DNA of 64,000 bases from assembly GCA_965230535.1 (NCBI GenBank), contig OZ246010.1, positions 1,240,001 to 1,304,000 on the forward strand, written 5' to 3'. The DNA comes from JAUILH01 sp965230535. Lineage in GTDB: Bacteria > Bacteroidota > Bacteroidia > Flavobacteriales_D > JAUILH01. Positions within the stretch are counted from its first letter, which is position 1; every line of letters starts with the position of its first letter. The notes beneath the pieces are model-generated. The model did no database searches. It worked only from the letters and a program-made list of their open reading frames with translations, and had not been told where the DNA came from. Of the stretch, positions 26,086-35,156 are shown piece after piece. A program made the position numbers and the translations under genes.

Positions 26086-28989
26086 TTAAGCTTGTTCTTC
26101 TTCCTGAGCTTCCAACATTGGCTTCAGCTCTCTGTACAATGCAAGAATAAATATGATTAGCAGGATACTTGTTCCGGCAAGAGATACATTAGTTGTCCAT
26201 GAATATGAATCCAGCTCATACTTGAATTCAATTTTCTTGGTTCCGGCAGGAACACGCAAAGCTCTAAGAATATAGTCTGCACGGAAATGATCTACTGGTT
26301 TGCCATCTATGTAGGCCTGCCACCCGAGTGGATAATAAACTTCAGAAAACACTGCCAATTGTTCTGTATCTACCCCGTTCACTTCATATGTCATGTGGTT
26401 TGGCTTGTAATCTACCAATTCAATCGTAGCATCACTGTCAAACTGTAAATCCCAACCATCCACATGCTCAGCAAATTTCTTATCCAAAATGGCCGAATCT
26501 TTTGTGTTTAAACCTTTCAGTCTTAGAATCTCTGCATCCGGATTTTCAACTGATTCGTAGCCCTTCACAAACCAGGCATGTCCATTAGCATGAGGGTTCT
26601 TTACAGGTGGTCTACCCGGATTGGTTACAACATATTTTGTATTCAACATGTTGGTAACCGTTGCAAATGGCAATGCTGCCTCTGCATTGCTTCTCAATGC
26701 TGCTTGCTCTTCGCCTAAATAGAATACCACTAAATCCTGGTACCTATTCAACTTGGCTCCATGGTATCCGGATAATGACTTGTGGAAGTATGGTGATACC
26801 CCATCCTGTACAATACCAACGTTGGTGTTAAGTACTCGATAATGTGTATTGAAGTTCAATTCTCTGAATGCCAACTTCTCGGATAATTTAATTGGAGTTG
26901 GTGCATCATTTTTCTTAACACGTTGAGTTTTTGGATCCTGTGTGTATCGCTGATAAGTCATCATTTTATCAAGCGGTGCCGGCTTTTCTTCTCCTTCATA
27001 AGCACCGATTGATTTATTGATCTTATCAATCAAAGTTTGATCTTCCTGAATTTCACTTGCCAAAATCTGAACATCTGAAACGTCAGCCGTATACGGCATC
27101 ACATGGTTATCTAAAGTGGTCCATTGCTTGTAGTCTCCCGGTTCTTCCACACCTAATCTAACCAATTCATCCTGCGGTGGATCGTTGTGAAGGTAACGCT
27201 TAGCTACCGGCCATAAATCTCCGAGAATCATGATGGTTAAGACACCTACAAATATTCTGTAATCAAACCTGAACCATAGAAAAGCAAAGCACAATGCCAA
27301 ACCAAAGAAGGCAAACATCAAACTACGGTTGAAATCGTTGTTGTAAATCTCTCTCCTTATTTTAGGATGAATTTCGTTTTTGACCTTAGCTTCTTCAACT
27401 GTTTTTGTTGCATTCTGTTGCGCTATTTGAGCTTCCTGCCCAATATATTGCTCCGGAAATCTACCGTCTTTTTTAGCTTGTTCAATGGCTTTCATTTGCT
27501 CATTGTACTGGAAATCATAGTCCATTGCCTGAGTTTCTTTCTGATTCAGAAAGTCCTTATCAGATCCTGGTTTGGCAAGGAACATAATCAAAAACAACAT
27601 AGCACTCGCTCCTATAAAGACCCAGTATTTTTTAAAGTTGAATTCTTTTCCAAGCATTTTAAAATTCTCTTTGAAATCATCTTTCTTTATCGCCTCCTTC
27701 AGCCATAGGAACACCAGAAGTGGCAAGGTAAATTCAATGATCACAAGTATGATTGTCACAGCCCGGAACTTAGCGTACATAGGGAACACGTCAATAAACA
27801 GTTTTGTGAGTGAGGGGTAATTCTTACCCCAGGAAAGCATCAGAACAATGAGCGATACAATGAGTAAGACCCATTTAAACGGACTTGAGTACATGAAGAG
27901 GGCCACAAAGAATAAAGCACAAACAATTGCACCAACATAGACCGGTGAAGTCGTGAAACTTTGATCTCCAAAATAAGGACTCATGCCTCGCCCATAAAGA
28001 GCCTGCTCTTTTTGCTCCGGCGTCAGGCCATCCATATCCTTGATCATGTCACGATATTCTTCGGTAAAAACGTAAGGTACCGAAGGGCCTCCTTTGGCAT
28101 GTGGAATCATCAGGGTCCATGACTCACCAATTCCATAACTCCATTCTGTAATATAATCGAATTTCAAACCATTGCTTTTCTCCACTTCTTTTCCGTCTGG
28201 AGATATGCTCAGTTCAGAACCACCACGAATGGTATAAGGTGTGTATTCATAAGTTCCATATAGGTTGGGAACGTTTGGCAGGACAGCGATTAGTACAGCT
28301 CCAATAATTAAGCCCGCGGTTTTTCCATAATCCAGATAGGCTTTTTCTTTGGCGTACTTCACGAAATAGTAAATAAACACACCGGCAATTACAAAGCCGA
28401 AATAGTAAGTTACCTGAACGTGATTTGCTTTTAACTCAAGTGCCATAAATAAGGCAGTGAGCGAAAAGCCCAATAAGTGTTTCTTTCTAAAACAGAGGAT
28501 AATTGCTCCCAGCAAAGGCGCCATATAAGCGACAGCATGAGCCTTAGAGTTGTGGCCTGCTTCCATAATCGTGAAGAAGTAGGACGAAAAACCGTAAGCA
28601 ATGGCTCCACTGGCCGCTAACCACGGGTCAGCTTTAAAGATGATTAACAGAATGTAGAAACCAAGCATGTACATGAACAGATACTTGGCAGGATGCTTCA
28701 ACCATAAAGAGTATAGGTTGTCTATATGCTTTAGGATATCATATCTGTAGATTACCGAAACCTGAGTAGCCGGCATACCTCCAAACTGAGAATTCGTCCA
28801 CATAGCCTCTTCATCGTTGACCTCTCTGAAGTCTTGAATTTCTTTGGACATCCCTTTATGCTTATTGATATCTCCCTGAACCAATTTTTGTCCATCTAAC
28901 TGAGGGGAGAAGTAAGCAAGTGTAAGTGATAGAAAAACCAACACAGCTATAACATGTGGCAGTGCTTTCTTGAAAAACGATTTAAGCAT
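26086..28989 (-). CDS. YfhO-family integral membrane protein
   Basis: This 967-residue protein has about 12 N-terminal membrane segments (to ~560), one around 610-640, a large soluble region (~660-930) and a last membrane segment near 940. The N-terminal 'LVQGDINKHKGMSKEIQDF' and 'NSQFGGMPATQ' are typical of Bacteroidota YfhO proteins. 'YYPLGWQAYIDGKPV' in the C-terminal domain is the other hallmark. YfhO proteins resemble GT-C glycosyltransferases that use lipid-linked sugars. Glycosylation of a cell-envelope polymer is a reasonable but untested role. It is first in the asnB-sulfotransferase unit. Confidence 0.85.
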   Translation of the reverse strand: MLKSFFKKALPHVIAVLVFLSLTLAYFSPQLDGQKLVQGDINKHKGMSKEIQDFREVNDEEAMWTNSQFGGMPATQVSVIYRYDILKHIDNLYSLWLKHPAKYLFMYMLGFYILLIIFKADPWLAASGAIAYGFSSYFFTIMEAGHNSKAHAVAYMAPLLGAIILCFRKKHLLGFSLTALFMALELKANHVQVTYYFGFVIAGVFIYYFVKYAKEKAYLDYGKTAGLIIGAVLIAVLPNVPNLYGTYEYTPYTIRGGSELSISPDGKEVEKSNGLKFDYITEWSYGIGESWTLMIPHAKGGPSVPYVFTEEYRDMIKDMDGLTPEQKEQALYGRGMSPYFGDQSFTTSPVYVGAIVCALFFVALFMYSSPFKWVLLIVSLIVLMLSWGKNYPSLTKLFIDVFPMYAKFRAVTIILVIIEFTLPLLVFLWLKEAIKKDDFKENFKMLGKEFNFKKYWVFIGASAMLFLIMFLAKPGSDKDFLNQKETQAMDYDFQYNEQMKAIEQAKKDGRFPEQYIGQEAQIAQQNATKTVEEAKVKNEIHPKIRREIYNNDFNRSLMFAFFGLALCFAFLWFRFDYRIFVGVLTIMILGDLWPVAKRYLHNDPPQDELVRLGVEEPGDYKQWTTLDNHVMPYTADVSDVQILASEIQEDQTLIDKINKSIGAYEGEEKPAPLDKMMTYQRYTQDPKTQRVKKNDAPTPIKLSEKLAFRELNFNTHYRVLNTNVGIVQDGVSPYFHKSLSGYHGAKLNRYQDLVVFYLGEEQAALRSNAEAALPFATVTNMLNTKYVVTNPGRPPVKNPHANGHAWFVKGYESVENPDAEILRLKGLNTKDSAILDKKFAEHVDGWDLQFDSDATIELVDYKPNHMTYEVNGVDTEQLAVFSEVYYPLGWQAYIDGKPVDHFRADYILRALRVPAGTKKIEFKYELDSYSWTTNVSLAGTSILLIIFILALYRELKPMLEAQEEEQA

Positions 28990-29043
28990 TCTGGTAAAAT
29001 TCTGTTATAAAATCTATAAAAATAGTAAAAGCAGGGAACAAGT

Positions 29044-29247
29044 TTACTTTATCTCCTCATAATCCACGTCCTCAGCATCTATTTCTTTCGGAGATGTGCG
29101 TTTGGACGTGGAAGAATTTGAATTCGTTTTTGAGCGACGATCCATTTCTTTTTCTACTTTTCTCAGAATGCTATTCTTTCTGTAGGCGTTTACCAGCCAC
29201 ATAATGGCCAGTGCAATTAGCAATAATTCTAACCAACCGGTTTTCAT
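29044..29247 (-). CDS. Small single-span membrane protein
   Basis: This 67-residue protein has one N-terminal membrane segment ('WLELLLIALAIMWLVNAY') followed by a charged, Ser/Thr-rich tail ending in acidic residues. It resembles the short DUF4834-type proteins of Bacteroidota, but I am not sure of the family. The ATG overlaps the TAA of carB (TAATG), so it is co-translated with carB. No function can be assigned. Confidence 0.6.
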   Translation of the reverse strand: MKTGWLELLLIALAIMWLVNAYRKNSILRKVEKEMDRRSKTNSNSSTSKRTSPKEIDAEDVDYEEIK

Positions 29248-32066
29248 TATTTACTCAAGTATAGATTTCTTTCAGCATAGATTTTTCTAAAGAATGGATC
29301 TCTTAAATTATCTATGAAACGGATGGCTTCTCCGGTAGATTTCATCTCAGGTCCTAACTCCTTGTTTACATTCGGGAATTTATCGAATGAGAATACTGGT
29401 ATTTTAACCGCATAACCTTCTTTTCTCGGTTTGAAATCGAAATCAGTGACTTTGTTTGCTCCCAACATCACTTTGGTTGCATAGTTAACATACGGTTCGT
29501 TGTAAGCTTTCGCGATGAAAGGCACTGTTCTTGATGCTCTTGGATTTGCCTCAATTACGTACACCTTGTCATCTTTAATTGCAAACTGAATATTGATCAA
29601 ACCGACTGTTTTAAGGGCCACAGCCACGCGCTTTGTAATCTCTTCGATTTGCTCTATCACCAAGTCTCCCAAGTTGTAAGGAGGAAGTACTGCGTACGAA
29701 TCACCTGAATGAATTCCTGCAGGCTCAATGTGTTGCATGATACCGATGATGTAGACGTTTTCTCCATCACAAATCGCATCTGCTTCAGCTTCAATGGCTC
29801 CACCAAGGAAATTATCCAACAAAATCTGATTGTCTGGCATATCCCTTAAGATGTCTACAACCTGTGTCTCCAAATCTTCTTTGTTGATCACAATTTTCAT
29901 TCTCTGACCACCCAAAACGTACGATGGTCTAACCAAAATTGGGAAGCCCAGGTCATCTGCAAGGTCCAATGCCTGTTCTGCGTTTTCAACAACGCCATAT
30001 TGTGGGTAAGGAATTTCCAATTCTTTCAACAGATCAGAAAAACGACCTCTGTCTTCAGCCAAGTCCAACGCTTCATAGCTCGTTCCCATCACCTTGATGC
30101 CGTATCTATCTAGTTTTTCGGCAAGTTTAAGGGCTGTCTGACCACCCAATTGCACAATCACACCTTCTGGTTTTTCATGCAAAATGATGTCATAAATATG
30201 CTCCCAGAATACTGGTTCGAAATACAGTTTATCTGCCGTATCAAAATCTGTAGATACCGTTTCAGGATTACAGTTAATCATCACAGTTTCGTATCCCAGT
30301 TCTTTGGCTGCTAATACTCCATGCACACAACTGTAGTCGAACTCAATTCCCTGACCAATTCTGTTTGGTCCGGACCCCAATACGACAATTTTCTTTCTAT
30401 CAGATACAACAGACTCGTTTTCATCTTCAAAAGTTGAGTAGTAATATGGCGTTTGTGCCTCAAATTCCGCCGCACAGGTATCCACCAGTTTATACACTCT
30501 GTTGATTCCGAAATCTTGTCGTTTATTAAACACTTCACTTTCCAAACACCTCAACAAATGAGCAATCTGTCTGTCGGCATAACCTTTTTGTTTTGCCTCA
30601 AAAATCAAATCTCTTGAAATGTTCTCAATCGTGTGCTTTTCAATTTCTTTTTCTAAGTCAATAAGTTCTTCGATTTGACGTAAGAACCAATCGTCAATCT
30701 TAGTTTTTTCTTTGATGGTTTTGAACGGAATTCCCAACTTGATGGCATCATAGATATGGAATAAACGGTTCCAGCTTGGGTTTTCCAAACTGTGAAGTAT
30801 CTGTGATTGATCTCTCAACTCTCTGCCATCTGCTCCAAGACCATTTCTCTTTATTTCCAGCGACTGACATGCTTTCTGCAGTGCCTCCTGGAAAGAACGG
30901 CCAATTCCCATAACTTCTCCAACAGACTTCATCTGAAGGCCAAGGGTTCTGTCACTTCCTTTAAACTTATCGAAATTCCATCTTGGTATTTTTACGATAA
31001 CGTAGTCGAGCGTTGGCTCGAATAAAGCTGAAGTTGTCTTTGTAATCTGATTCTTCAACTCATCTAAAGTGTAACCGATAGCCAGTTTAGAAGCAATTTT
31101 TGCAATTGGATATCCTGTTGCTTTTGAAGCCAGTGCTGATGATCTTGATACCCTAGGGTTAATTTCAATGGCAATGATGTCTTCATTCTCGTCCGGGCTA
31201 ACCGCAAACTGTACATTACACCCTCCGGCAAATTCACCAATCTCTCTCATCATCTTGATGGCCATATCCCTCATTCTTTGGAAAGTGGTATCAGATAATG
31301 TCATGGCAGGAGCCACAGTAATAGAATCTCCCGTGTGAATTCCCATAGGATCAAAGTTCTCAATAGAACAAATGATCACAACGTTGTCGTTATCATCTCT
31401 TAAAAGCTCCAGCTCATATTCTTTCCATCCAAGAAGTGCTTTGTCAATCATCACTTCATGGATAGGCGAAATATGAAGACCTCTGGTCAAGAGTTTATCA
31501 AACTCTTCTTCTTCATATACAATAGCTGCACCAGCTCCTCCAAGTGTATAAGAAGCTCTTACACATAATGGGAAACCAAATTTCTGAGCAATCTCTTTTC
31601 CTTCTAAGAAGGATTTTGCAGCTGCCTGAGGTGCCATCGGAATGTCAATTTTTTCCATCAGGTCTCTAAAGGCTTCTCTGTTCTCAGTAATTTCAATGGC
31701 ATCAATATCAACACCAGTAATTTTCACACCATATTCTTCCCAAATTCCCATTTCATCACACTTAATACATAGGTTAAGTGCTGTTTGTCCTCCCATAGTT
31801 GGCAGAACCGTATCAATGTCGGGGTGCTTTTGAAGAATTTCTTCAATAGATTCAGGTTCAAGTGGCATTAGATAAATGTTATCCGCTACCACGCTATCTG
31901 TCATAATTGTAGCAGGATTGGAATTAATCAATGTTACTTCAATCCCTTCTTCTCGCAAAGAGCGAGATGCTTGGGAACCAGAATAATCAAATTCACAGGC
32001 TTGTCCTATCACGATTGGACCACTACCAATAATTAATACCGATTTTATACTACTATCTTTGGGCAT
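29247..32066 (-). CDS. carB: Carbamoyl-phosphate synthase large subunit, lacking the regulatory domain
   Basis: This 939-residue enzyme makes carbamoyl phosphate for pyrimidine and arginine synthesis, using ammonia from the small subunit. Two ATP-grasp halves are complete: 'GSGPIVIGQACEFDYSGSQA' (~12-31) with 'RASYTLGGAGAAIVY', and 'GSGPNRIGQGIEFDYSCVH' (~561-579) with 'RPSYVLGGQRM'. The E. coli protein has 1073 residues, with an MGS-like allosteric domain after ~936. Here the chain ends at 939 with 'RDPFFRKIYAERNLYLSK', so that domain is absent. No carA lies in the window. The leader of ~80 nt contains a possible hairpin. Confidence 0.95.
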   Translation of the reverse strand: MPKDSSIKSVLIIGSGPIVIGQACEFDYSGSQASRSLREEGIEVTLINSNPATIMTDSVVADNIYLMPLEPESIEEILQKHPDIDTVLPTMGGQTALNLCIKCDEMGIWEEYGVKITGVDIDAIEITENREAFRDLMEKIDIPMAPQAAAKSFLEGKEIAQKFGFPLCVRASYTLGGAGAAIVYEEEEFDKLLTRGLHISPIHEVMIDKALLGWKEYELELLRDDNDNVVIICSIENFDPMGIHTGDSITVAPAMTLSDTTFQRMRDMAIKMMREIGEFAGGCNVQFAVSPDENEDIIAIEINPRVSRSSALASKATGYPIAKIASKLAIGYTLDELKNQITKTTSALFEPTLDYVIVKIPRWNFDKFKGSDRTLGLQMKSVGEVMGIGRSFQEALQKACQSLEIKRNGLGADGRELRDQSQILHSLENPSWNRLFHIYDAIKLGIPFKTIKEKTKIDDWFLRQIEELIDLEKEIEKHTIENISRDLIFEAKQKGYADRQIAHLLRCLESEVFNKRQDFGINRVYKLVDTCAAEFEAQTPYYYSTFEDENESVVSDRKKIVVLGSGPNRIGQGIEFDYSCVHGVLAAKELGYETVMINCNPETVSTDFDTADKLYFEPVFWEHIYDIILHEKPEGVIVQLGGQTALKLAEKLDRYGIKVMGTSYEALDLAEDRGRFSDLLKELEIPYPQYGVVENAEQALDLADDLGFPILVRPSYVLGGQRMKIVINKEDLETQVVDILRDMPDNQILLDNFLGGAIEAEADAICDGENVYIIGIMQHIEPAGIHSGDSYAVLPPYNLGDLVIEQIEEITKRVAVALKTVGLINIQFAIKDDKVYVIEANPRASRTVPFIAKAYNEPYVNYATKVMLGANKVTDFDFKPRKEGYAVKIPVFSFDKFPNVNKELGPEMKSTGEAIRFIDNLRDPFFRKIYAERNLYLSK

Positions 32067-32155
32067 AAGAATATTTTTTAAGGAAAAAATGGCACCCTTC
32101 CACCTGGTAAGGTGAGACTAGAGATTGGTGTTGAGTGCTTGACTTCATTAAAGTG

Positions 32156-32188
32156 CGAAATTATGGTTTTTAGAAATGTTGGCATCAA
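32156..32188 (-). promoter_or_regulatory. Putative carB promoter
   Basis: On the minus strand TTG (32188-32186), a 22-nt spacer and TAATTTCG (32163-32156) fit the Bacteroidota promoter with one mismatch in the -7 box. Transcription would start near 32150 and give a leader of about 80 nt. That leader contains CACCT/AGGTG (around 32100-32115) and a T-run before the ATG. Confidence 0.35.
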
Positions 32189-32200
32189 GAAGATATTGAA

Positions 32201-32986
32201 GTGATTCGAAAATTATTAACACACTCAGGAATTACCCTTGAATATTTCAAGTTTGGATCGGGCAATAAAACAGTCCTTTGTCTACCCGGATTTGGCCGGT
32301 CTGCAGAGGAATTTGCTATGTTTCTTAACAACACCCAGTGCACTTACATTGCCATTAACCATGTGTATATCGGCGATTCAATTGTTGAAAACGATAGACT
32401 CATAGAAAAAAAAGAATTCAATGATTTACTTGATCGAATTATTCATGAAGAAGCCGGGGAATTTGAAACGATAGACATTATTGCATATAGTTTGGGAGGC
32501 AGACTGGCTTTATGTTATCTGGAGCAATATCCCACACGTGTCAATCGAATGACTCTTTTGGCCCCCGATGGACTCTTTATTAACGGATGGCAAAAGCTTA
32601 CCGGCAAGAGAATAGGGCGTTTCTTTTTCAAACAGATCATTATAAAAAGACCCAGGACTTTTTTTGGATCTGTAAAAGTAATGAGAAGCTTAAGGTTCAT
32701 TCCAGCGCATTTACCCAAATTCCTGAAATTTCATTTGGATACGCCCGAGAAAAGATTACTTGTGTACAAAGTTTGGTCTACAACAGCACGATTGATTCCT
32801 GATCTCGACAAGGTAAAACAAGGACACAACTGCCAATTCAAATTGATATTGGGCACCTACGACAAAACCATTCCTTTAAAAGCAGGTCAGATTTTCAAAA
32901 AACGAGTGTCTTCAGAAGTTGAGATGATTGAAGTAGAAAGTGGGCACGATTTGATGAAAGAAGAGATTTTTGATCTGCTTCAATAA
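32201..32986 (+). CDS. Alpha/beta hydrolase
   Basis: This 261-residue cytoplasmic hydrolase has the oxyanion region 'VLCLPGFGRSAEEF' (~26-39), a nucleophile elbow 'IIAYSLGGRLAL' (Ser ~98) and a catalytic His in 'ESGHDLMKEE' (~247). The elbow has Ala in place of the first Gly of GxSxG. The acid is probably the Asp in 'LGTYDKTIP'. It is an esterase, thioesterase or C-C hydrolase of unknown substrate. The start is a GTG; no in-frame ATG precedes it. It converges with rpmH, whose terminator begins at its stop codon. Confidence 0.8.
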   Translation: MIRKLLTHSGITLEYFKFGSGNKTVLCLPGFGRSAEEFAMFLNNTQCTYIAINHVYIGDSIVENDRLIEKKEFNDLLDRIIHEEAGEFETIDIIAYSLGGRLALCYLEQYPTRVNRMTLLAPDGLFINGWQKLTGKRIGRFFFKQIIIKRPRTFFGSVKVMRSLRFIPAHLPKFLKFHLDTPEKRLLVYKVWSTTARLIPDLDKVKQGHNCQFKLILGTYDKTIPLKAGQIFKKRVSSEVEMIEVESGHDLMKEEIFDLLQ

Positions 32987-33016
32987 AAAAACCCCGATAC
33001 TTCCGTACCAGGGTTT
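32984..33016 (-). terminator. Rho-independent terminator of rpmH
   Basis: Read on the minus strand, AAACCCTGGTAC, a short loop and GTATCGGGGTTT pair over about 10 of 12 positions and are followed by a T-tract (32990-32985). The T-tract lies on the minus-strand side, so it should end rpmH. It abuts the stop codon of the convergent hydrolase. Confidence 0.75.
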
Positions 33017-33038
33017 CCAATATCGTTAATGGAGTATC

Positions 33039-33197
33039 TTATCTCTTGTGACGCTTAGTACAAGACACAGATAATTTCTTTCTTCCTTTCTTTCTTCTGG
33101 CAGCCAAAACTTTTCTACCATTCTTAGACGACATTCTCTCTCTGAAACCATGCTTGTTTCTTCTCTTCCTGTTCGATGGTTGAAATGTTCTTTTCAT
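33039..33197 (-). CDS. rpmH: 50S ribosomal protein L34
   Basis: This 52-residue highly basic protein is absent from long-ORF lists because of its size. The translation begins MKRTFQPSNRKRRNKHGF and continues 'MSSKNGRKVLAARRKKGRKKL', a textbook L34. The C-terminus 'SVSCTKRHKR' is slightly longer than the E. coli 46-residue form. It has its own promoter-like element (33243-33270) and a terminator downstream, so it is a single-gene unit here. rnpA and dnaA, its neighbours in many bacteria, are not adjacent. Confidence 0.97.
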   Translation of the reverse strand: MKRTFQPSNRKRRNKHGFRERMSSKNGRKVLAARRKKGRKKLSVSCTKRHKR

Positions 33198-33242
33198 AAT
33201 ATTAAAACTTTACCAGTTGTTATTCTTCTTAAAAATGGAGTG

Positions 33243-33270
33243 CAAAGATATATTTTTTTCTTGATCACAA
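33243..33270 (-). promoter_or_regulatory. Putative rpmH promoter
   Basis: Minus strand TTG (33270-33268), a 17-nt spacer and TATCTTTG (33250-33243) match the TTG-N17-23-TAnnTTTG pattern fully. The predicted start gives a leader of about 40 nt before the rpmH ATG at 33197. Confidence 0.6.
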
Positions 33271-33331
33271 AAAAGTTTATTTCAAATTAATTTGTGACTT
33301 TTATCTGACCGTTACATGCGAATGTAATGAA

Positions 33332-33339
33332 TACATTTG
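33332..33339 (+). promoter_or_regulatory. -7 element (TACATTTG) five bases before the MsbA-like start codon
   Basis: TACATTTG is an 8/8 match to TAnnTTTG and lies exactly five bases before ATG 33345. No TTG is found 17-23 nt upstream, so the -33 half is missing. The spacing matches that of nadC, dnaB and the AAA ATPase gene. Confidence 0.4.
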
Positions 33340-33344
33340 CAGCA

Positions 33345-35156
33345 ATGGATAAATCTGATTCGAAAAAAGAGAAAAAAAGAATCTCGAAAGAAAGCCGAAA
33401 AAAAGCAAAAAGGATACTCAGGTATTTTAGGCCCCACCGTTCCATATTCATGGTTGGGTTTGTTTTTTTAATTCTTTCCAGCGCCATCAGCACACTGTTC
33501 CCAGAGCTAATGGGAAGATTGGTCGTTGCCGGAAACCTTCCGCGAGACACCTCTGACCCTATCTGGGAGCTCAACTCTATTAATAGTATTGCGCTTGTAA
33601 TGGTCATTGTTTTTGCGCTTCAGGCCATTTTTTCTTTTGTTAGGGTATATGTATTCTCATATGTTACAGAAAGAGCCTTAAAATCTTTGAGAGCTGAAAT
33701 TTTCACACACATTCTCAAACTTCCCATGAGCTTCTTTGACCAAAGACAGGTTGGAGAATTGAATTCCAGAATTTCTGCGGACATCACTTTACTTCAGGAC
33801 ACATTTATCACAACAATTGCCGAATTGATCAGGCAAATCATGATTATTCTCGTTTGTGGAACATTGATCACACTCATTTCATGGAAATTAACTTTAATGA
33901 TCGTGGCCTCTCTCCCCCCAATGATTTTACTGGCTGTGATTTTCGGACGATTCATCAAGAAATTATCCAATCAGGTTCAGGAAGAAATCGCAGACTCCAA
34001 TATCATTGTACAGGAAGCTTATTCAGGTATTAGTAATGTGAAATCATTTGCCAATGAGAATTACGAGCGCAAAAGATATTCTTCTGTCATTAGCAATGTG
34101 CTTACACTGGGAATGAAACGTGCCAAATGGCGATCTTCCTTCATCTCATTTATCCTTTTGTTTATGATGAGTACCATTGCTCTGGTAGTTTGGTATGGAG
34201 CAGTTCTTCAAAGCAAAGGAGACATTGAAGCAGAAGATATGAGTCGTTTTATTATGTTGGCCGTATTTGTTGGGGCTTCCTTTGGAAGCTTACCTGATCT
34301 GTATTCTAAACTAGTGAAAGCCATCGGTGCCACGGAACATTTAATGGACTTGATGGATGAAACCTCTGAAGCAGTAAATCCAGAATACACTCCGGTTAAA
34401 CTTCAGGGTAAAGTTGAATTTAAAGACCTGGACTTTCACTATCCTTCACGTCCTGACTTACAAGTTTTGCATAAAATTAGTTTTCAGGTAGAGCCGGGAG
34501 AACAAATTGCGGTAGTAGGAAGTTCCGGAGCTGGAAAATCAACAATCGCCTCATTGATCCTAAGGTTCTATGATCCAAGCTCAGGCAGCATTCTTTTCGA
34601 TGGTAAGGAGCATTTGTCTTATGATCTGTCTGCATTAAGATCTGAAATGGCCATTGTTCCTCAGGAAGTCATGTTATTTGGAGGTAGTATTAGAGAGAAC
34701 ATTGCCTACGGAAAACCAGGTGCTTCTGAAGAAGAAATTATTGAAGCCGCCAGAAAAGCCAATGCACACGACTTTATCACAGAGTTCCCTGATAGATACG
34801 AAACTGCTGTTGGAGACAGAGGGATTCAATTATCGGGAGGACAAAGACAGCGCGTGGCAATCGCCAGAGCAATTCTAAACGACCCAACCATATTAATCTT
34901 GGATGAAGCCACAAGTAGCCTTGATTCTGAAAGCGAGATGCTGGTTCAGGATGCGCTGACGAAATTAATGAAGGGCAGAACCAGTTTTGTAATTGCTCAC
35001 CGTCTATCAACCATAAGAAACGCTGATAAAATTTTGGTGTTGCACAAGGGTAAATTAGTTGAAATTGGCAAGCATGATGAATTATTTGCGCAAAAAGATA
35101 GTATCTATCACAAACTTTGTACATTTCAATTCATAAATGAAACAACAGAAGCATGA
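33345..35156 (+). CDS. ABC exporter, membrane plus ATPase domains (MsbA-like)
   Basis: This ~603-residue half-transporter is expected to work as a homodimer in the inner membrane. After a very basic N-terminus come six membrane segments (~30-310). The ATPase domain has Walker A 'VGSSGAGKSTI', Q-loop 'AIVPQEVMLFGG', signature 'LSGGQRQRVAIARAIL', Walker B 'TILILDEATSSLD' and the H-loop 'AHRLSTI'. MsbA relatives flip lipid A or export lipids, drugs or peptides. I prefer ATG 33345 over 33327 because a perfect -7 box occupies the bases between. It overlaps the next ABC ATPase by ATGA. Confidence 0.88.
   Translation: MDKSDSKKEKKRISKESRKKAKRILRYFRPHRSIFMVGFVFLILSSAISTLFPELMGRLVVAGNLPRDTSDPIWELNSINSIALVMVIVFALQAIFSFVRVYVFSYVTERALKSLRAEIFTHILKLPMSFFDQRQVGELNSRISADITLLQDTFITTIAELIRQIMIILVCGTLITLISWKLTLMIVASLPPMILLAVIFGRFIKKLSNQVQEEIADSNIIVQEAYSGISNVKSFANENYERKRYSSVISNVLTLGMKRAKWRSSFISFILLFMMSTIALVVWYGAVLQSKGDIEAEDMSRFIMLAVFVGASFGSLPDLYSKLVKAIGATEHLMDLMDETSEAVNPEYTPVKLQGKVEFKDLDFHYPSRPDLQVLHKISFQVEPGEQIAVVGSSGAGKSTIASLILRFYDPSSGSILFDGKEHLSYDLSALRSEMAIVPQEVMLFGGSIRENIAYGKPGASEEEIIEAARKANAHDFITEFPDRYETAVGDRGIQLSGGQRQRVAIARAILNDPTILILDEATSSLDSESEMLVQDALTKLMKGRTSFVIAHRLSTIRNADKILVLHKGKLVEIGKHDELFAQKDSIYHKLCTFQFINETTEA

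Noticed and set aside
33287..33607. 106-codon antisense frame at the 5' end of the MsbA-like gene
   Set aside because: It is a shadow of the ABC exporter and starts inside it.
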